Of a stretch of DNA of 64,000 bases, positions 1 through 9,356 are shown one piece after another. Source of the stretch: Cellulosimicrobium sp. ES-005 (lineage in GTDB: Bacteria > Actinomycetota > Actinomycetes > Actinomycetales > Cellulomonadaceae); contig NZ_CP159290.1 in the NCBI RefSeq assembly GCF_040448685.1, positions 3,410,001 to 3,474,000 on the forward strand, written 5' to 3'. The translations under genes were made by a program, and so were the position numbers. The number at the start of each line of letters is the position of its first letter. Position 1 is the first letter of the stretch. The notes beneath the pieces were generated by a model. It searched no databases and was not told where the DNA came from. It was given only the letters and a program-made list of their open reading frames with translations.

Positions 1-1748
1 ACACCGTCGCCGCGGAGGGCGGGGCCGCGGGCGTCGTGGGCGACGACGACTCGCTCGAGCAGCACGTCGCCGACACCCTCGCCGGCGGCGCGGGGCTGTG
101 CGAGGAGGAGTCCGTCCGGTTCGTCGTGGAGCGCGCGGCGGGCGAGCTGTACCGCCTGGAGCGCTGGGGCCTGCCGTGGTCGCGCACGGACGGCGGCGAC
201 GTGGCCGTGCGCCGGTTCGGCGGCATGAGCCGGGCGCGCACATGGTTTGCTGCCGACAAGACCGGCTTCCACCTGCTGCACACCCTGTTCCAGACGTCGC
301 TGCGCTACTCGGGCGCGGACGGCCCGGTCCGCCGGTACGACGAGCACCACGTGCTCGACCTCGTGGTCGACGACCCGGGCGGGCCGGACGCGCGGGTGCG
401 TGGCGTCGTCGTGCACGACCAGCACCGCGGCGAGCCGCTGCTCCTGGAGGCGCCCGCGGTGGTCCTCGCGACGGGCGGCTCGGCGCGTGCGTGGGGGACC
501 AGCACGAACGCGGGCATCTGCACGGGCGACGGCACCGCGATGGCGCTGCGGGCGGGCGTGCCGCTGCGCGACATGGAGTTCCTCCAGTTCCACCCGACCG
601 GGCTGCCGGGCAGCGGCATCCTGCTCACGGAGGCCGCCCGCGGCGAGGGCGGCGTGCTGCTCGACGCCGACGGCCGCCGCTACCTCGCCGACTACGGGCT
701 CGGCCCGGAGACGCCCGTCGGGGCGCCGGTGCCGCGCACCATGGAGCTCGGGCCGCGCGACCGGCTCTCGCAGGCGTTCTGGCACGCCGACCGCGACGGC
801 CGCACCATCCCGACGCCCGACGGCGGCGTCGTCCTGCTCGACCTGCGCCACCTGGGCAAGGAGCGCCTCGCCGAGCGGCTGCCGCTCGTGACCGGCCTCG
901 CCCGGCAGTTCGCGGGCGTCGACCCGGCGACCGAGCCCGTCCCCGTCCGCCCGACGGCGCACTACACGATGGGCGGCATCCGCACCGACGCGCGCGGCAC
1001 GACCGCCGTCGCCGGGCTGTTCGCCGCGGGGGAGTGCGCGTCCACGGGTCTGCACGGCGCCAACCGGCTCGGGTCCAACTCGCTCGTCGAGACCCTCGTC
1101 GTCGGGCGCGCGGCGGGCGAGGCGGCGCTCGTGTGGGCGCGGTCGGTCGGGCACCCGGGGGCCGACGGCGGCGCGGCGGGTGCCGGGGCCGGCGTCGGTC
1201 CGGCGTCGGCGGACGGGGCGGTGGTCGACCGCGCCGCCGAGATCGCCGACGGCTACCTCGCGATGCGGGGCCGCGGGACCGAGCCGCCCGCCGCGATCCG
1301 GGCCGAGCTCGGCCGCGTCCTCGACGCCGACGCCGGGATCTACCGTGACGCCGACGGGCTGCGGCGGGCGCTCGCGGCGGTCGAGGACCTGCGCGCCCGG
1401 TACGCCGACGTGCGCGTCGCCGACACCAGCGCCGTCCTCAACACCGACTGGGCGACGACCGTCGAGCTCGGCGCGACCCTGCTCGTCGCGCACGTGACCA
1501 TCGCCGCCGCGCTCGCGCGCGAGGAGTCCCGCGGCGCCCACCAGCGCCTCGACTTCCCGGAGCGCGAGCCGGTGGCACACCACTCGGAGACCCGGCTGGG
1601 CGTGGACGGCACGCTGGAGGTAGAGCACGTCCCCGTGGGTGCGGTCGCCGAGCCCCACCCCGTGGGCGCCGAACACGACATGATGGCCGGAAAGAGCCCG
1701 ACAACGACCTCTATGTCGTTCTCGGCGGACGAGGGGGCGGGGTTGTGA
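1..1748 (+). CDS. Fumarate reductase / succinate dehydrogenase flavoprotein subunit (5' end outside window)
   Basis: The reading frame is open from the first bases, so the N-terminal FAD-binding end lies upstream of the window. The visible part carries family landmarks: the start of the quinol-fumarate reductase type TVAAEGG segment, the HPTG...LTEAARGEGG substrate-loop region, RPTAHYTMGGI, and the FAD-contacting GANRLGSNSL motif followed by a C-terminal helical domain. It oxidises succinate or reduces fumarate through covalently bound FAD, passing electrons to the iron-sulfur subunit encoded immediately downstream with a 4-base GTGA overlap. No membrane anchor gene follows, so any cytochrome b subunit must lie upstream. 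The C-terminal 60 residues are variable. L-aspartate oxidase is a related alternative but the adjacent FrdB argues against it. Confidence 0.9.
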   Translation, partial: TVAAEGGAAGVVGDDDSLEQHVADTLAGGAGLCEEESVRFVVERAAGELYRLERWGLPWSRTDGGDVAVRRFGGMSRARTWFAADKTGFHLLHTLFQTSLRYSGADGPVRRYDEHHVLDLVVDDPGGPDARVRGVVVHDQHRGEPLLLEAPAVVLATGGSARAWGTSTNAGICTGDGTAMALRAGVPLRDMEFLQFHPTGLPGSGILLTEAARGEGGVLLDADGRRYLADYGLGPETPVGAPVPRTMELGPRDRLSQAFWHADRDGRTIPTPDGGVVLLDLRHLGKERLAERLPLVTGLARQFAGVDPATEPVPVRPTAHYTMGGIRTDARGTTAVAGLFAAGECASTGLHGANRLGSNSLVETLVVGRAAGEAALVWARSVGHPGADGGAAGAGAGVGPASADGAVVDRAAEIADGYLAMRGRGTEPPAAIRAELGRVLDADAGIYRDADGLRRALAAVEDLRARYADVRVADTSAVLNTDWATTVELGATLLVAHVTIAAALAREESRGAHQRLDFPEREPVAHHSETRLGVDGTLEVEHVPVGAVAEPHPVGAEHDMMAGKSPTTTSMSFSADEGAGL

Positions 1749-2638
1749 GCGAGGCAGAGTCGCCGGTCGAGGGGCGCAGGGTGCGTCTGGAGGTCGCGCG
1801 GACGTCGCCCGACGGCGCGGACACCGGGCGGCGGGACGTGTTCGACGTGCCCTACGACGACCGCACGTCCGTGCTCGATGCGCTCCAGTGGGTCAAGGAC
1901 CACGCCGACCCCACGCTGACGTTCCGGTGGTCGTGCAAGATGGCCGTCTGCGGGAGCTGCGGCGTCATGGTCAACGGACGCCCGGTGCTCGGGTGCGAGA
2001 CGTTCGTGCGCGGCTACCGCACGTCCGGCCTCGTCGTCGAGCCGCTCGCGCACGCCGAGGTGCTGCGCGACCTCGTCGTCGACACCGACACGTTCCTTGG
2101 CAAGCTCGCCGCCGTGCAGCCCTGGCTCGTGCCCGACGGCGCCACGCGCCTCCCGCTCGTCGACCCGCCCTCGACCGGAGCCGGAGCCGAGGCCGGGGCC
2201 GGGGCCGGCACCGAGGTCGAGGTGGGCGAGGACGTCGACGGCTCGCGGACGCCGGACGGCGGCGACGTGCTGCGGGCGGTCGGGCCGGCGTCGGGCCACC
2301 GGCAGACGCCGGGCGAGCTCGCCGCGTTCAAGGGCTTCGCCGAGTGCATCGACTGCATGCTCTGCTACGCCGCGTGCCCGCAGCTCGACGTCGCGCCCGA
2401 CTTCCTCGGCCCGGCCATCGTCGCGACGGCACGCCGCTGGGACGAGGACTCCCGCGACGCGGGCGAGCTCGACCGCGCCGACGTCCTCGATACCGAGTTC
2501 GGCGCCTGGCCGTGCATCCAGGTCGGCGCGTGCACCCAGGTCTGCCCCAAGGGCGTCGACCCCGCCCGCGCGCTCCGCGACGCCCAGCGCGTCGCGACGG
2601 ACACGTGGGACGTCCGGGAGCGCCGTCGGGCGACCTAA
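1745..2638 (+). CDS. Fumarate reductase / succinate dehydrogenase iron-sulfur subunit
   Basis: 297 residues starting at GTG inside the flavoprotein stop codon (GTGA overlap), indicating translational coupling. Near residues 60-85 the motif CKMAVCGSCG plus a later Cys (VLGCETF) gives the plant-type [2Fe-2S] site. The C-terminal half has CIDCMLCYAACP and CIQVGACTQVCPKGVDP, the ligands for the [4Fe-4S] and [3Fe-4S] clusters. It relays electrons between the FAD subunit and the membrane quinone site. A 30-residue Gly/Ala/Glu-rich stretch between the two halves (about residues 140-165) is longer than in most homologues and looks like a flexible linker. Ends shortly before a strong bidirectional hairpin. 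Confidence 0.92.
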   Translation: MSEAESPVEGRRVRLEVARTSPDGADTGRRDVFDVPYDDRTSVLDALQWVKDHADPTLTFRWSCKMAVCGSCGVMVNGRPVLGCETFVRGYRTSGLVVEPLAHAEVLRDLVVDTDTFLGKLAAVQPWLVPDGATRLPLVDPPSTGAGAEAGAGAGTEVEVGEDVDGSRTPDGGDVLRAVGPASGHRQTPGELAAFKGFAECIDCMLCYAACPQLDVAPDFLGPAIVATARRWDEDSRDAGELDRADVLDTEFGAWPCIQVGACTQVCPKGVDPARALRDAQRVATDTWDVRERRRAT

Positions 2639-2668
2639 CCCCCCTCGCGAGCTAGAGCCCTGGTCCCG

Positions 2669-2706
2669 CGAGGTAGAGGCGTGGTCGTGACCACGCCTCT
2701 ACCTCG
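2669..2706. terminator. Perfect 18-bp stem hairpin between convergent frdB and pgm
   Basis: Both arms (2669-2686 and 2689-2706) are exactly complementary with a 2-base centre. It sits between two convergent genes and would work in both directions. There is no strong T-run, which is usual in high-GC actinomycetes. Confidence 0.8.
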
Positions 2707-2715
2707 GCGGGGTCC

Positions 2716-4410
2716 TCAGCTCCCGAGGGCGGCGGAGACGACGTCCTTCGCCTCGGCCTGGACCTGGGTCAGGTGCTCGGCGGAGACGAACGACTCGGCG
2801 TAGATCTTGTAGACGTTCTCCGTGCCCGACGGCCGGGCCGCGAACCACGCGTTCTCGGTCGTGACCTTGAGCCCGCCGATCGGGGCGTCGTTGCCGGGCG
2901 CGTTGGTGAGCTTCGCGGTGATCGGCTCGCCCGCGAGCTCGGTCGCGGTGACCTGCTCGGGCGAGAGCTTGCCGAGCGTCGCCTTCTCCTCGAGCGTGGC
3001 GGGCGCGTCGACGCGCGCGTACCAGGACTCGCCGTAGCGCTCGACGAGGTCGCGGTGGTGCTCGGACGGCGTGCGGCCCGTGGTCGCGATGATCTCCGAC
3101 GCGAGCAGCGCGAGGAGGAGGCCGTCCTTGTCGGTCGACCAGACGCGACCGTCCTTGCGGAGGAACGACGCCCCGGCGGACTCCTCGCCGCCGAACCCGA
3201 CGGTCCCGTCGAGCAGGCCGGGCACGAACCACTTGAACCCGACCGGCACCTCGACGAGGCGCCGCCCGAGCCCGCCCGCGACCCGGTCGATGAGCGCGGA
3301 CGACACGAGCGTCTTGCCGATCGCGGCGTCGTCGCGCCAGCCCTCGCGCGCGCCGCCGTAGAGGTACTGGATCGCGACGGCGAGGTAGTGGTTGGGGTTC
3401 ATGAGCCCGGCGTCGGGCGTGACGATCCCGTGACGGTCGGAGTCGGCGTCGTTCCCGGTCGCGACGTCGAACGGCGCGCCGCCCTCGGCGTCGCCGGAGT
3501 CGCCGGTCATCCCCGCGACGAGCGACGCCATCGCGTACGGCGACGAGCAGTCCATGCGGATCTTGCCGTCCCAGTCGAGTGTCATGAACGCCCAGCGCGG
3601 GTCGACCTGCGGGTTGACGACCGTGAGGTCGAGCCCGTAGCGCTCGCCGATCTCGCCCCAGTACTCGACCGACGCGCCGCCCAGCGGGTCGGCGCCGATC
3701 CGCACGCCGGAGTCGCGGATCACGTCGAGGTCGAGGACGTTCGCCAGGTCGTCGACGTACGTGGTGAGGAAGTCGTGCTTGTGCACGTGCTCGGACGTGA
3801 GCGCCTGGGTCAGCGGCACGCGCGGCACGCTGCCGACGCCGGTGCGCAGGATCTCGTTCGCGCGGTCCGCGATCCAGCCGGTCGCCTCGGACCCGGCGGG
3901 GCCGCCGTGCGGCGGGTTGTACTTGAAGCCGCCGTCGCGCGGGGGGTTGTGCGACGGCGTCACGACGATCCCGTCCGCCAGCCCTGGCCCGGTGGTGCGG
4001 ACGCCGTCGACCGTCGTCGCCTCGTTGTGCAGGAGGATCGACTGCGAGACGGCGGGCGTCGGGGTGAACGAGTCGCGCGCGTCGACGTAGGTCTGGACGC
4101 CCGCGGCGACGAGGACCTCGAGCGCGGTCTGCCACGCCGGGAGCGACAGCGCGTGCGTGTCACGACCGATGAAGAGCGGGCCATCCGTGCCCTGCGAGCG
4201 CCGGTACTCGACGATCGCGGCCGTGATCGCGATGATGTGCGCCTCGTTGAACGCGTGGTCCAGGCTCGACCCGCGGTGGCCCGACGTGCCGAACACGACC
4301 TTCTGGGCGGGGTTGTCGACGTCGGGGCTGAGGTCGTAGTAGGCGCCGACCACGGCGTCGACGTCGATGAGGTCGCTGGGCTGGGCGGGCGTGCCGGCGC
4401 GGGGATCCAT
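2716..4410 (-). CDS. pgm: Phosphoglucomutase (alpha-D-glucose phosphate-specific)
   Basis: 564 residues, normal length for bacterial Pgm. It interconverts glucose-1-phosphate and glucose-6-phosphate, linking glycogen, trehalose and cell-wall precursor synthesis to glycolysis. The catalytic phosphoserine loop TPSHNPP is at residues 151-157 (Ser153), the metal-binding loop reads DADSDRHG, and the sugar-binding loop is GGEESAG. The N-terminal GTSGHRGS segment is typical of the family. ATG start with an AGGA-like ribosome binding site 7 bases upstream. It stands alone, convergent with frdB and upstream of the minus-strand tetR gene. Confidence 0.96.
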   Translation of the reverse strand: MDPRAGTPAQPSDLIDVDAVVGAYYDLSPDVDNPAQKVVFGTSGHRGSSLDHAFNEAHIIAITAAIVEYRRSQGTDGPLFIGRDTHALSLPAWQTALEVLVAAGVQTYVDARDSFTPTPAVSQSILLHNEATTVDGVRTTGPGLADGIVVTPSHNPPRDGGFKYNPPHGGPAGSEATGWIADRANEILRTGVGSVPRVPLTQALTSEHVHKHDFLTTYVDDLANVLDLDVIRDSGVRIGADPLGGASVEYWGEIGERYGLDLTVVNPQVDPRWAFMTLDWDGKIRMDCSSPYAMASLVAGMTGDSGDAEGGAPFDVATGNDADSDRHGIVTPDAGLMNPNHYLAVAIQYLYGGAREGWRDDAAIGKTLVSSALIDRVAGGLGRRLVEVPVGFKWFVPGLLDGTVGFGGEESAGASFLRKDGRVWSTDKDGLLLALLASEIIATTGRTPSEHHRDLVERYGESWYARVDAPATLEEKATLGKLSPEQVTATELAGEPITAKLTNAPGNDAPIGGLKVTTENAWFAARPSGTENVYKIYAESFVSAEHLTQVQAEAKDVVSAALGS

Positions 4411-4470
4411 GGGTCGATCCTGCCAGGGGTGACGTCCGCGCGTCAGCCGGGACCGCCGTCCGGTCGGGTT

Positions 4471-5400
4471 CTACCCGGCAGGTCCGGCGTTCGCGCGGTC
4501 GATCGCCATCTCGACGGCGTCGAGGAGACGGTCGAGGCTCGCGTCGAAGGGGCCCTGCGGGGCGTCGAACCCGCCCGCGACGTAGACGCGGGTCATGACG
4601 GGGTAGCGCTCGACGTCGAACCAGTCCTCCCAGAAGCTGCCGAGCGTCGTCCAGTACTCGTCGTTGCCGACGCCGGTCGCGTCGCGCTCGGTGCGCTCGG
4701 CGATCGTGGCGCGCGCGAGGCCCTGGACGTAGTTGTCGACGAGGCCGAGCGTGTCGACGACCTGGAGCTCGGAGAGGCCGGTGTCGACGATCGTGCGCAG
4801 GCCCGCCTCCTGGGCGTCGAGCACGTGCGGCGCGAGCGGGGCGCGCCACATGTTGGTCTGCAGGATCCAGGGGTGGCGCAGGTACAGGTTCCACAGCTCG
4901 TGCGCGTACTGCGCCAGCGCGGGCCGCCACGGAGCGCCCGCCGCCGGCAGGTCGAGCTCGGCGTACGCGTGGTCGATCATGAGGTCGACGAGCTCGGTGC
5001 GACCCGGCACGTAGGTGTACAGCGACATCGCGCCGACCCCGAGCTCGGTCGCGACGCGTCGCATGGACAGCGCGTCGAGCCCGCCCTCCTGCGCGACGGC
5101 GGTCCCGGCCTTCACGACGTCGTCGAGCGTGAGGCGCGGCTTGCGCCCACGCGTCGCGGGCGCGGGCGGGTCCCACAGGAGCGCGAGGCGGCGCGTGATC
5201 TCGGGCGTCCGGACGACCTCGGTGAACTGGGCCCGTGCGTGCTCCGCGGCCTGCACGGCGGAGGCGACCCCGGCGTCCGCGGCCGCGACGACTCCGCGCG
5301 GGCGCTCCGGCTCCTCCGGCTCCGGGGTCGCGGGCGAGGTCGGCGGGGTGCCCGACGGCGCGAGGTCGCCGTCGCGCTCGTCGGTGCGGTCGGTCGTCAC
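4471..5400 (-). CDS. TetR/AcrR family transcriptional repressor
   Basis: About 309 residues. I choose the GTG at 5400 because GGAGG lies 8 bases upstream; a longer open frame to 5478 has no such signal and would cover the shared promoter. A disordered, Pro/Glu-rich N-terminal 60 residues precede the HTH (around LTLDDVVKAGTAVAQEGGLD to VGAMSLYTYVPGRTELVDL), followed by a TetR_C-type ligand domain (ALAQYAHELWNLYLRHPW). Divergent from the ABC exporter genes at 5533, with palindromic operators between them, so it very probably represses that exporter and itself until a drug-like ligand binds. Confidence 0.88.
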   Translation of the reverse strand: MTTDRTDERDGDLAPSGTPPTSPATPEPEEPERPRGVVAAADAGVASAVQAAEHARAQFTEVVRTPEITRRLALLWDPPAPATRGRKPRLTLDDVVKAGTAVAQEGGLDALSMRRVATELGVGAMSLYTYVPGRTELVDLMIDHAYAELDLPAAGAPWRPALAQYAHELWNLYLRHPWILQTNMWRAPLAPHVLDAQEAGLRTIVDTGLSELQVVDTLGLVDNYVQGLARATIAERTERDATGVGNDEYWTTLGSFWEDWFDVERYPVMTRVYVAGGFDAPQGPFDASLDRLLDAVEMAIDRANAGPAG

Positions 5401-5471
5401 GTGCGTATCCTCCCCGACTTCGGTCGCGTCCCGCCCGGAGGAGCCCGGCGGGACGAAGGCTTGCCTGTTCC

Positions 5472-5517
5472 CGTACACCGTATGCTAACGTGGATCGTCA
5501 ATTTCGGTACGGCGTAC
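5472..5517. promoter_or_regulatory. Probable TetR operators in the tetR / ABC exporter divergent promoter
   Basis: Two short palindromic sites: CGTACACCGTATG (5472-5484, one mismatch between arms) and GTACGGCGTAC (5507-5517, perfect arms). They share the GTAC...GTA core and lie between tetR and the exporter, overlapping where the promoters must be. Assignment to this TetR is inference from position. Confidence 0.55.
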
Positions 5518-5532
5518 GAAAGGGTGGCTCCG

Positions 5533-6543
5533 GTGATCCGAGCCCGTGGCCTGACCAAGACCTTCCACCGCAAGAAAGAGACCGTCGAAGCCGTCAAGGG
5601 CATCGACGTCGACGTCCGGGAGGGCGAGCTCGTCGCCTTCCTCGGTCCCAACGGGGCCGGTAAGTCCACGACCCTGAGGATGCTGACGAGCCTCCTCGAA
5701 CCGACCGCCGGGACCGCCGAGGTCGCCGGCTACGACGTCGCCCGCGACCCGGCCCGGGTCCGCTCCCGCATCGGCTTCATCGGCCAGGGCAACGGCGGCG
5801 GCTACTCCTACCGGGTGCTCGACGAGCTCCACAACCAGGGCCGCTTCTACGGTCTGCCTCCCGCCGAGTACGCGCGTCGCGCCGCCGACCTGCTCGCCGC
5901 GCTCGACCTCGGCGGGCTCGAGAAGCGGACGGTCCAGTCGCTCTCCGGCGGGCAGCGGCGTCGGCTCGACGTCGCGCTCGGGCTCATGAACCACCCGCCG
6001 CTGCTGTTCCTCGACGAGCCGACGACGGGCCTCGACCCCCACGCCCGCGCCAACCTGTGGGAGCACATCGCCGCGATGCGCGAGCGCTACGGCATGACGA
6101 TCGTCCTCACCACGCACTACCTCGACGAGGCCGACAGCATGGCCGAGCGCGTCGTCGTCATCGACCACGGCGAGATCATCGCCGACGCCACGCCGGACGC
6201 GCTCAAGCACAGCCACGCCGACGACGTCATCACGCTCGCGGTGGTCCCCGCGGCCGGCGGGAGCAGCGTCCCCGGCGAAGGGCCGGTCGCGGTGCCCGAC
6301 GTCGTCGGCCGCGTCCGCGCGTCGCTCGCCGAGGACGTGGGCCAGGTCGAGACCACGAGCGGCGCCGACGGCGTCGTGTCCGTCCGGATCTCCACGACCC
6401 ACGGCGCCGACCGGCTGCCCGAGGCCATCGAGGCGCTGCGCGTCGGCGGCCTGGCCGTCCGCTCGGCCGAGCTCAGGCAGGCGAGCCTCGACGACGTGTT
6501 CCTCAACCTCACCGGGCGCAGCCTGCGAGAGGAGGCCGCATGA
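5533..6543 (+). CDS. ABC transporter ATP-binding protein, DrrA-like drug exporter
   Basis: 336 residues from a GTG preceded by GAAAGGG at good spacing. Walker A is GPNGAGKST (residues about 39-47), the signature is LSGGQRRRLDVAL, Walker B is LLFLDEPTTGLDP, and the H-loop follows in VLTTHYLDEAD. The C-terminal 90 residues form the DrrA-type accessory region (SLDDVFLNLTGR). It powers export by the permease encoded next, whose ATG overlaps this stop codon. Divergent TetR gene suggests induction by a toxic compound; the substrate cannot be told from sequence. Confidence 0.93.
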   Translation: MIRARGLTKTFHRKKETVEAVKGIDVDVREGELVAFLGPNGAGKSTTLRMLTSLLEPTAGTAEVAGYDVARDPARVRSRIGFIGQGNGGGYSYRVLDELHNQGRFYGLPPAEYARRAADLLAALDLGGLEKRTVQSLSGGQRRRLDVALGLMNHPPLLFLDEPTTGLDPHARANLWEHIAAMRERYGMTIVLTTHYLDEADSMAERVVVIDHGEIIADATPDALKHSHADDVITLAVVPAAGGSSVPGEGPVAVPDVVGRVRASLAEDVGQVETTSGADGVVSVRISTTHGADRLPEAIEALRVGGLAVRSAELRQASLDDVFLNLTGRSLREEAA

Positions 6544-7400
6544 GCACGCGCACCGACCTGTCGTCCCCGGCGAGCCGGACGGCGCCCGGCACCGACGCGG
6601 TGATGCGGACCGGGGCCGCGAAGTTCCTCGCCGACACCTGGGCCGTCTTCACGCGCGAGATCCTGCTCGTCCTGCGCGATCCCTTCACGCTGATCTTCTC
6701 GCTGCTCCAGCCGCTGATCTTCCTCGGCCTGTTCGGCCCGCTGCTCACGGGCGCGGTCGGCGGGTTCGGGGGTGGAGCGCCCGGCGGCGGCGGGTCGACG
6801 GCGGAGACGCTGCAGTGGTTCGTGCCCGGCGTGATCGTCATGATCTCGCTGTTCGGCACCTCCATGAGCGGGTCGAACCTGCTGTACGAGATGATGACCG
6901 GCTCCTACGAGCGCGTCCTCGCGACGCCGCTCGACCGGTCCGCGATCCTCGTCGGCCGCTCGCTCAAGGAGTTCGCGCCGCTCGTCGTGCAGGGCCTGCT
7001 CATCGCGCTCGTCTGCGTCCCGTTCGGGTTCACGCTCTACCCGCTGCACCTGCTCGTCGGGCTGCTGCTGCTCGGGCTGTTCGGCATCGGCGTGGGCGCG
7101 CTGTCGATCGCGCTCGCGCTCGCCGCGAAGAACCGCGAGTGGCTGTTCTGGGGCGTCCAGCAGTCGTTGCTCTTCCCGCTGCTCATCCTCTCCGGGATGA
7201 TGCTGCCGCTCGAGGCCGGCCCGGCGTGGATGCGCACGGCGGCGCTGTTCAACCCGCTGACGTACATCGTCGACGCGGAGCGCGCGCTGCTCGCCGGGAG
7301 GTTCGCGGACCCGGACGTGCTGTGGGGCTTCGTCGCCGCGGCGGTGACGTGCGTCGTCGGCCTCTGGATCGGCATCCGCCGCACCCGCAAGACGGTCTGA
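6540..7400 (+). CDS. ABC-2 type transporter permease, DrrB-like
   Basis: 286 residues, ATG overlapping the ATPase stop (ATGA). Six hydrophobic segments typical of the ABC-2 fold: one near residues 45-65 (LIFSLLQPLIFLGLFG), then a periplasmic Gly-rich loop, then five more towards the C-terminus, including the conserved PLLILSGMMLPLE and FNPLTYIVDAERALL stretches seen in DrrB/NodJ-type permeases. It forms the membrane pore for the ATPase encoded upstream. A strong hairpin follows, ending this two-gene unit. Confidence 0.92.
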   Translation: MSTRTDLSSPASRTAPGTDAVMRTGAAKFLADTWAVFTREILLVLRDPFTLIFSLLQPLIFLGLFGPLLTGAVGGFGGGAPGGGGSTAETLQWFVPGVIVMISLFGTSMSGSNLLYEMMTGSYERVLATPLDRSAILVGRSLKEFAPLVVQGLLIALVCVPFGFTLYPLHLLVGLLLLGLFGIGVGALSIALALAAKNREWLFWGVQQSLLFPLLILSGMMLPLEAGPAWMRTAALFNPLTYIVDAERALLAGRFADPDVLWGFVAAAVTCVVGLWIGIRRTRKTV

Positions 7401-7410
7401 CCCTCGCGGC

Positions 7411-7464
7411 GAACCCGGGACCGCTCCCCACCGCGACACCGTCGTGGGGAGCGACCCCGGGTTC
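7411..7464 (+). terminator. Hairpin after the ABC exporter operon
   Basis: Imperfect long stem: GAACCCGGG at 7411-7419 pairs with CCCGGGTTC at 7456-7464, with further pairing of CGCTCCCC and GGGGAGCG inside. Located directly after the permease stop. Confidence 0.65.
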
Positions 7465-7600
7465 GACCGAGGACGTTCGTCCCGGGTCGGGCGGACGTCG
7501 TGCCCGTCCTCGCGGTGTTCGCCGCGAGGCGCTACTCGGGCGGTCGTACGCTCGCAGGGGCCCGGCCGATCCGGGCGGACGGCGCGACAGGAGGCCACAG

Positions 7601-8725
7601 GTGAGCGACACCCGGACGGCGCAGGGGACGCGGGACCGCGCGGGGAGGGTGGTCGTGCGGCGGCACGCCGAGGTCGTCGCGGCGGCGCAGGACCCCGTCC
7701 TCTTCTCCAGCGCGGCGTCGGCCCACCTGCAGGTGCCCAACGGGCTCGACGGCGCGGAGCACGCGCGGGCGCGCCGGCTCCTCGACCCGTTCTTCGCCCC
7801 GGACGAGCTCGCGTGGCTCGCCCCGGTGCTCGACGACCTCGCCGCCGGGCTGGTCGACGACGTCGCGGGCGGCCCGTTCGACGCCGTCGAGCTCGGCGCC
7901 CGCTACGCCGTGCGCGCCCAGTCGGCGTGGCTCGGCTGGCCCGCCGACCTCGAGGCCGAGCTGCTCGACTGGGTCGCGGAGAACCGTGCCGCGACCCGCT
8001 CCGGCGACCGCGCCTGGACGGGTCGTGTCGCCGCGCGCTTCGACCGCATCGTCCGCGGCCTGCTCGACGCGCGCCGCGCCGGCGCGACGGTCGGACCGGC
8101 ACCGACCGGCCCGGAGCGCGACCCCGCGACCGGTCCCGACGTCACCGCCCGGCTGCTCGCCCAGCACGACGACGGCCGCCCGGCCTGGACGGACGAGGAG
8201 CTCGTCTCGATCCTGCGCAACTGGACCGGGGGAGACCTGTCCTCGCTCGCCCTGTGCGCGGGCGTCGTCGTGCACTGGCTGACCGAGCACCCCGAGCACC
8301 AGCGCCACCTGCGCGACGCCCCGGACGCCGCGCTCGACGCGGCGGTCGACGAGATCCTGCGCCTCGACGACCCGTTCGTGTCCAACCGGCGCGTCGCGAC
8401 GCGCGACACCGTCGTGGCCGGGTGCCCCGTCGCCGCGGGCGAGCAGGTCGTGCTCGACTGGCGCGCGGCCAACCGCGACCCGGAGGCGTTCGACGACCCG
8501 GCCGCGTACGACCCGGAGGGCCACGCCGACCGCAACCTCGTCTACGGGACGGGTCCGCACGCGTGCCCGGGCCGCCTGCTCGCGACGCTCGAGCTGCGCG
8601 TCCTCGTCCGCCGCCTCCTGCGCGCGGGCACGGTCGTGCACGACGACGCGCGGCCGGCCGAGCGCGAGACCGCGCCCGTCGCGGGCTTCCGCACCGTCCC
8701 GGTGCGCGTCGTCACCGCCCCCTGA
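7601..8725 (+). CDS. Cytochrome P450
   Basis: 374 residues, GTG start with AGGAGG 7-13 bases upstream. Heme-binding loop VYGTGPHACPG near the C-terminus supplies the Cys thiolate; the ExxR salt-bridge motif is EILR; the I-helix region reads TGGDLSSL where the family usually has AGxDT, so the oxygen-activating acid-alcohol pair is shifted to D-S. It is shorter than the usual 400-420 residues because of a short N-terminus. No ferredoxin or reductase gene is nearby, so redox partners must be supplied from elsewhere. Substrate unknown. Its last 184 bases overlap the open frame of convergent nrdG. Confidence 0.88.
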   Translation: MSDTRTAQGTRDRAGRVVVRRHAEVVAAAQDPVLFSSAASAHLQVPNGLDGAEHARARRLLDPFFAPDELAWLAPVLDDLAAGLVDDVAGGPFDAVELGARYAVRAQSAWLGWPADLEAELLDWVAENRAATRSGDRAWTGRVAARFDRIVRGLLDARRAGATVGPAPTGPERDPATGPDVTARLLAQHDDGRPAWTDEELVSILRNWTGGDLSSLALCAGVVVHWLTEHPEHQRHLRDAPDAALDAAVDEILRLDDPFVSNRRVATRDTVVAGCPVAAGEQVVLDWRAANRDPEAFDDPAAYDPEGHADRNLVYGTGPHACPGRLLATLELRVLVRRLLRAGTVVHDDARPAERETAPVAGFRTVPVRVVTAP

Positions 8726-9348
8726 CCCTCGGAGCACCGACGGCGCCCGAGCCCCGACGAGACGAGGTCCGCACCCGCGGCGGGTCCGGCGTCGGGCACG
8801 CGCGGCCACGGGACCGCGTGGCCCGACGCGAGCGACGCGCGCGCGTCGAGGACACGCTGGTTGGTGCTGCCGCGGAACGCGAGGGTGAGGTCGCGGCGCG
8901 CGAGGTCGAAGCGGCCGTCGACGAGCACGTCGACCTCGGCGAGCAGCGCGCGCTGGTCGGGGGAGCCGGTGCACAGCTCCTCGAGGGTGTAGCCCGTCCA
9001 GCACCACACGTCCTTGCGGTCGCCGTGCTCCGCGCGCAGCCGGCGGACGAGCCGCAGGCACACCTCCGTGTTGAGGAACGGCTCCCCACCGAGCAGGGAG
9101 AGGCCCTGCACGGCGGGGTGCGCGAGGTCGGCGAGGACGCGCTCCTCCAGCGCGTCGTCGTAGGGGCGTCCGTAGCGGAAGCTCCACGCGGCCTCGTTGA
9201 AGCAGCCCTCGCACGCGAACAGACAGCCGCTCACGTAGAGCGAGCAGCGCACGCCCTCGCCGTCGACCATGACGAACGGCTTGTAGTCCGCGACGTACCC
9301 CCGGCTGACGCGGTCCGGGCGCCAGCCGGGGCCCGGGGTGCGTGCCAC
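8542..9348 (-). CDS. nrdG: Anaerobic ribonucleotide reductase activating protein, radical SAM
   Basis: GTG at 9348 is preceded by GGAGGG and lies 9 bases after the nrdD stop, so the two genes form an operon. The radical-SAM cluster motif is CLFACEGC (CxxxCxxC), followed by the glycine-rich SLLGGEPF. It reduces S-adenosylmethionine to place a glycyl radical on NrdD under anoxia. The conserved domain ends near residue 165-180 (RGSTNQRVLD); the frame then continues about 80 low-complexity residues to a stop inside the convergent P450 gene. Either a real C-terminal tail or the result of an indel that removed the original stop. Confidence 0.88.
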   Translation of the reverse strand: MARTPGPGWRPDRVSRGYVADYKPFVMVDGEGVRCSLYVSGCLFACEGCFNEAAWSFRYGRPYDDALEERVLADLAHPAVQGLSLLGGEPFLNTEVCLRLVRRLRAEHGDRKDVWCWTGYTLEELCTGSPDQRALLAEVDVLVDGRFDLARRDLTLAFRGSTNQRVLDARASLASGHAVPWPRVPDAGPAAGADLVSSGLGRRRCSEGQGAVTTRTGTVRKPATGAVSRSAGRASSCTTVPARRRRRTRTRSSSVASRRPGHACGPVP

Positions 9349-9356
9349 CGTCCCTC

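Noticed and set aside
2773-5532. Long open frame upstream of and in frame with the ABC ATPase
   Set aside because: It is the antisense shadow of pgm and tetR; the real ATPase start at 5533 has a ribosome binding site.
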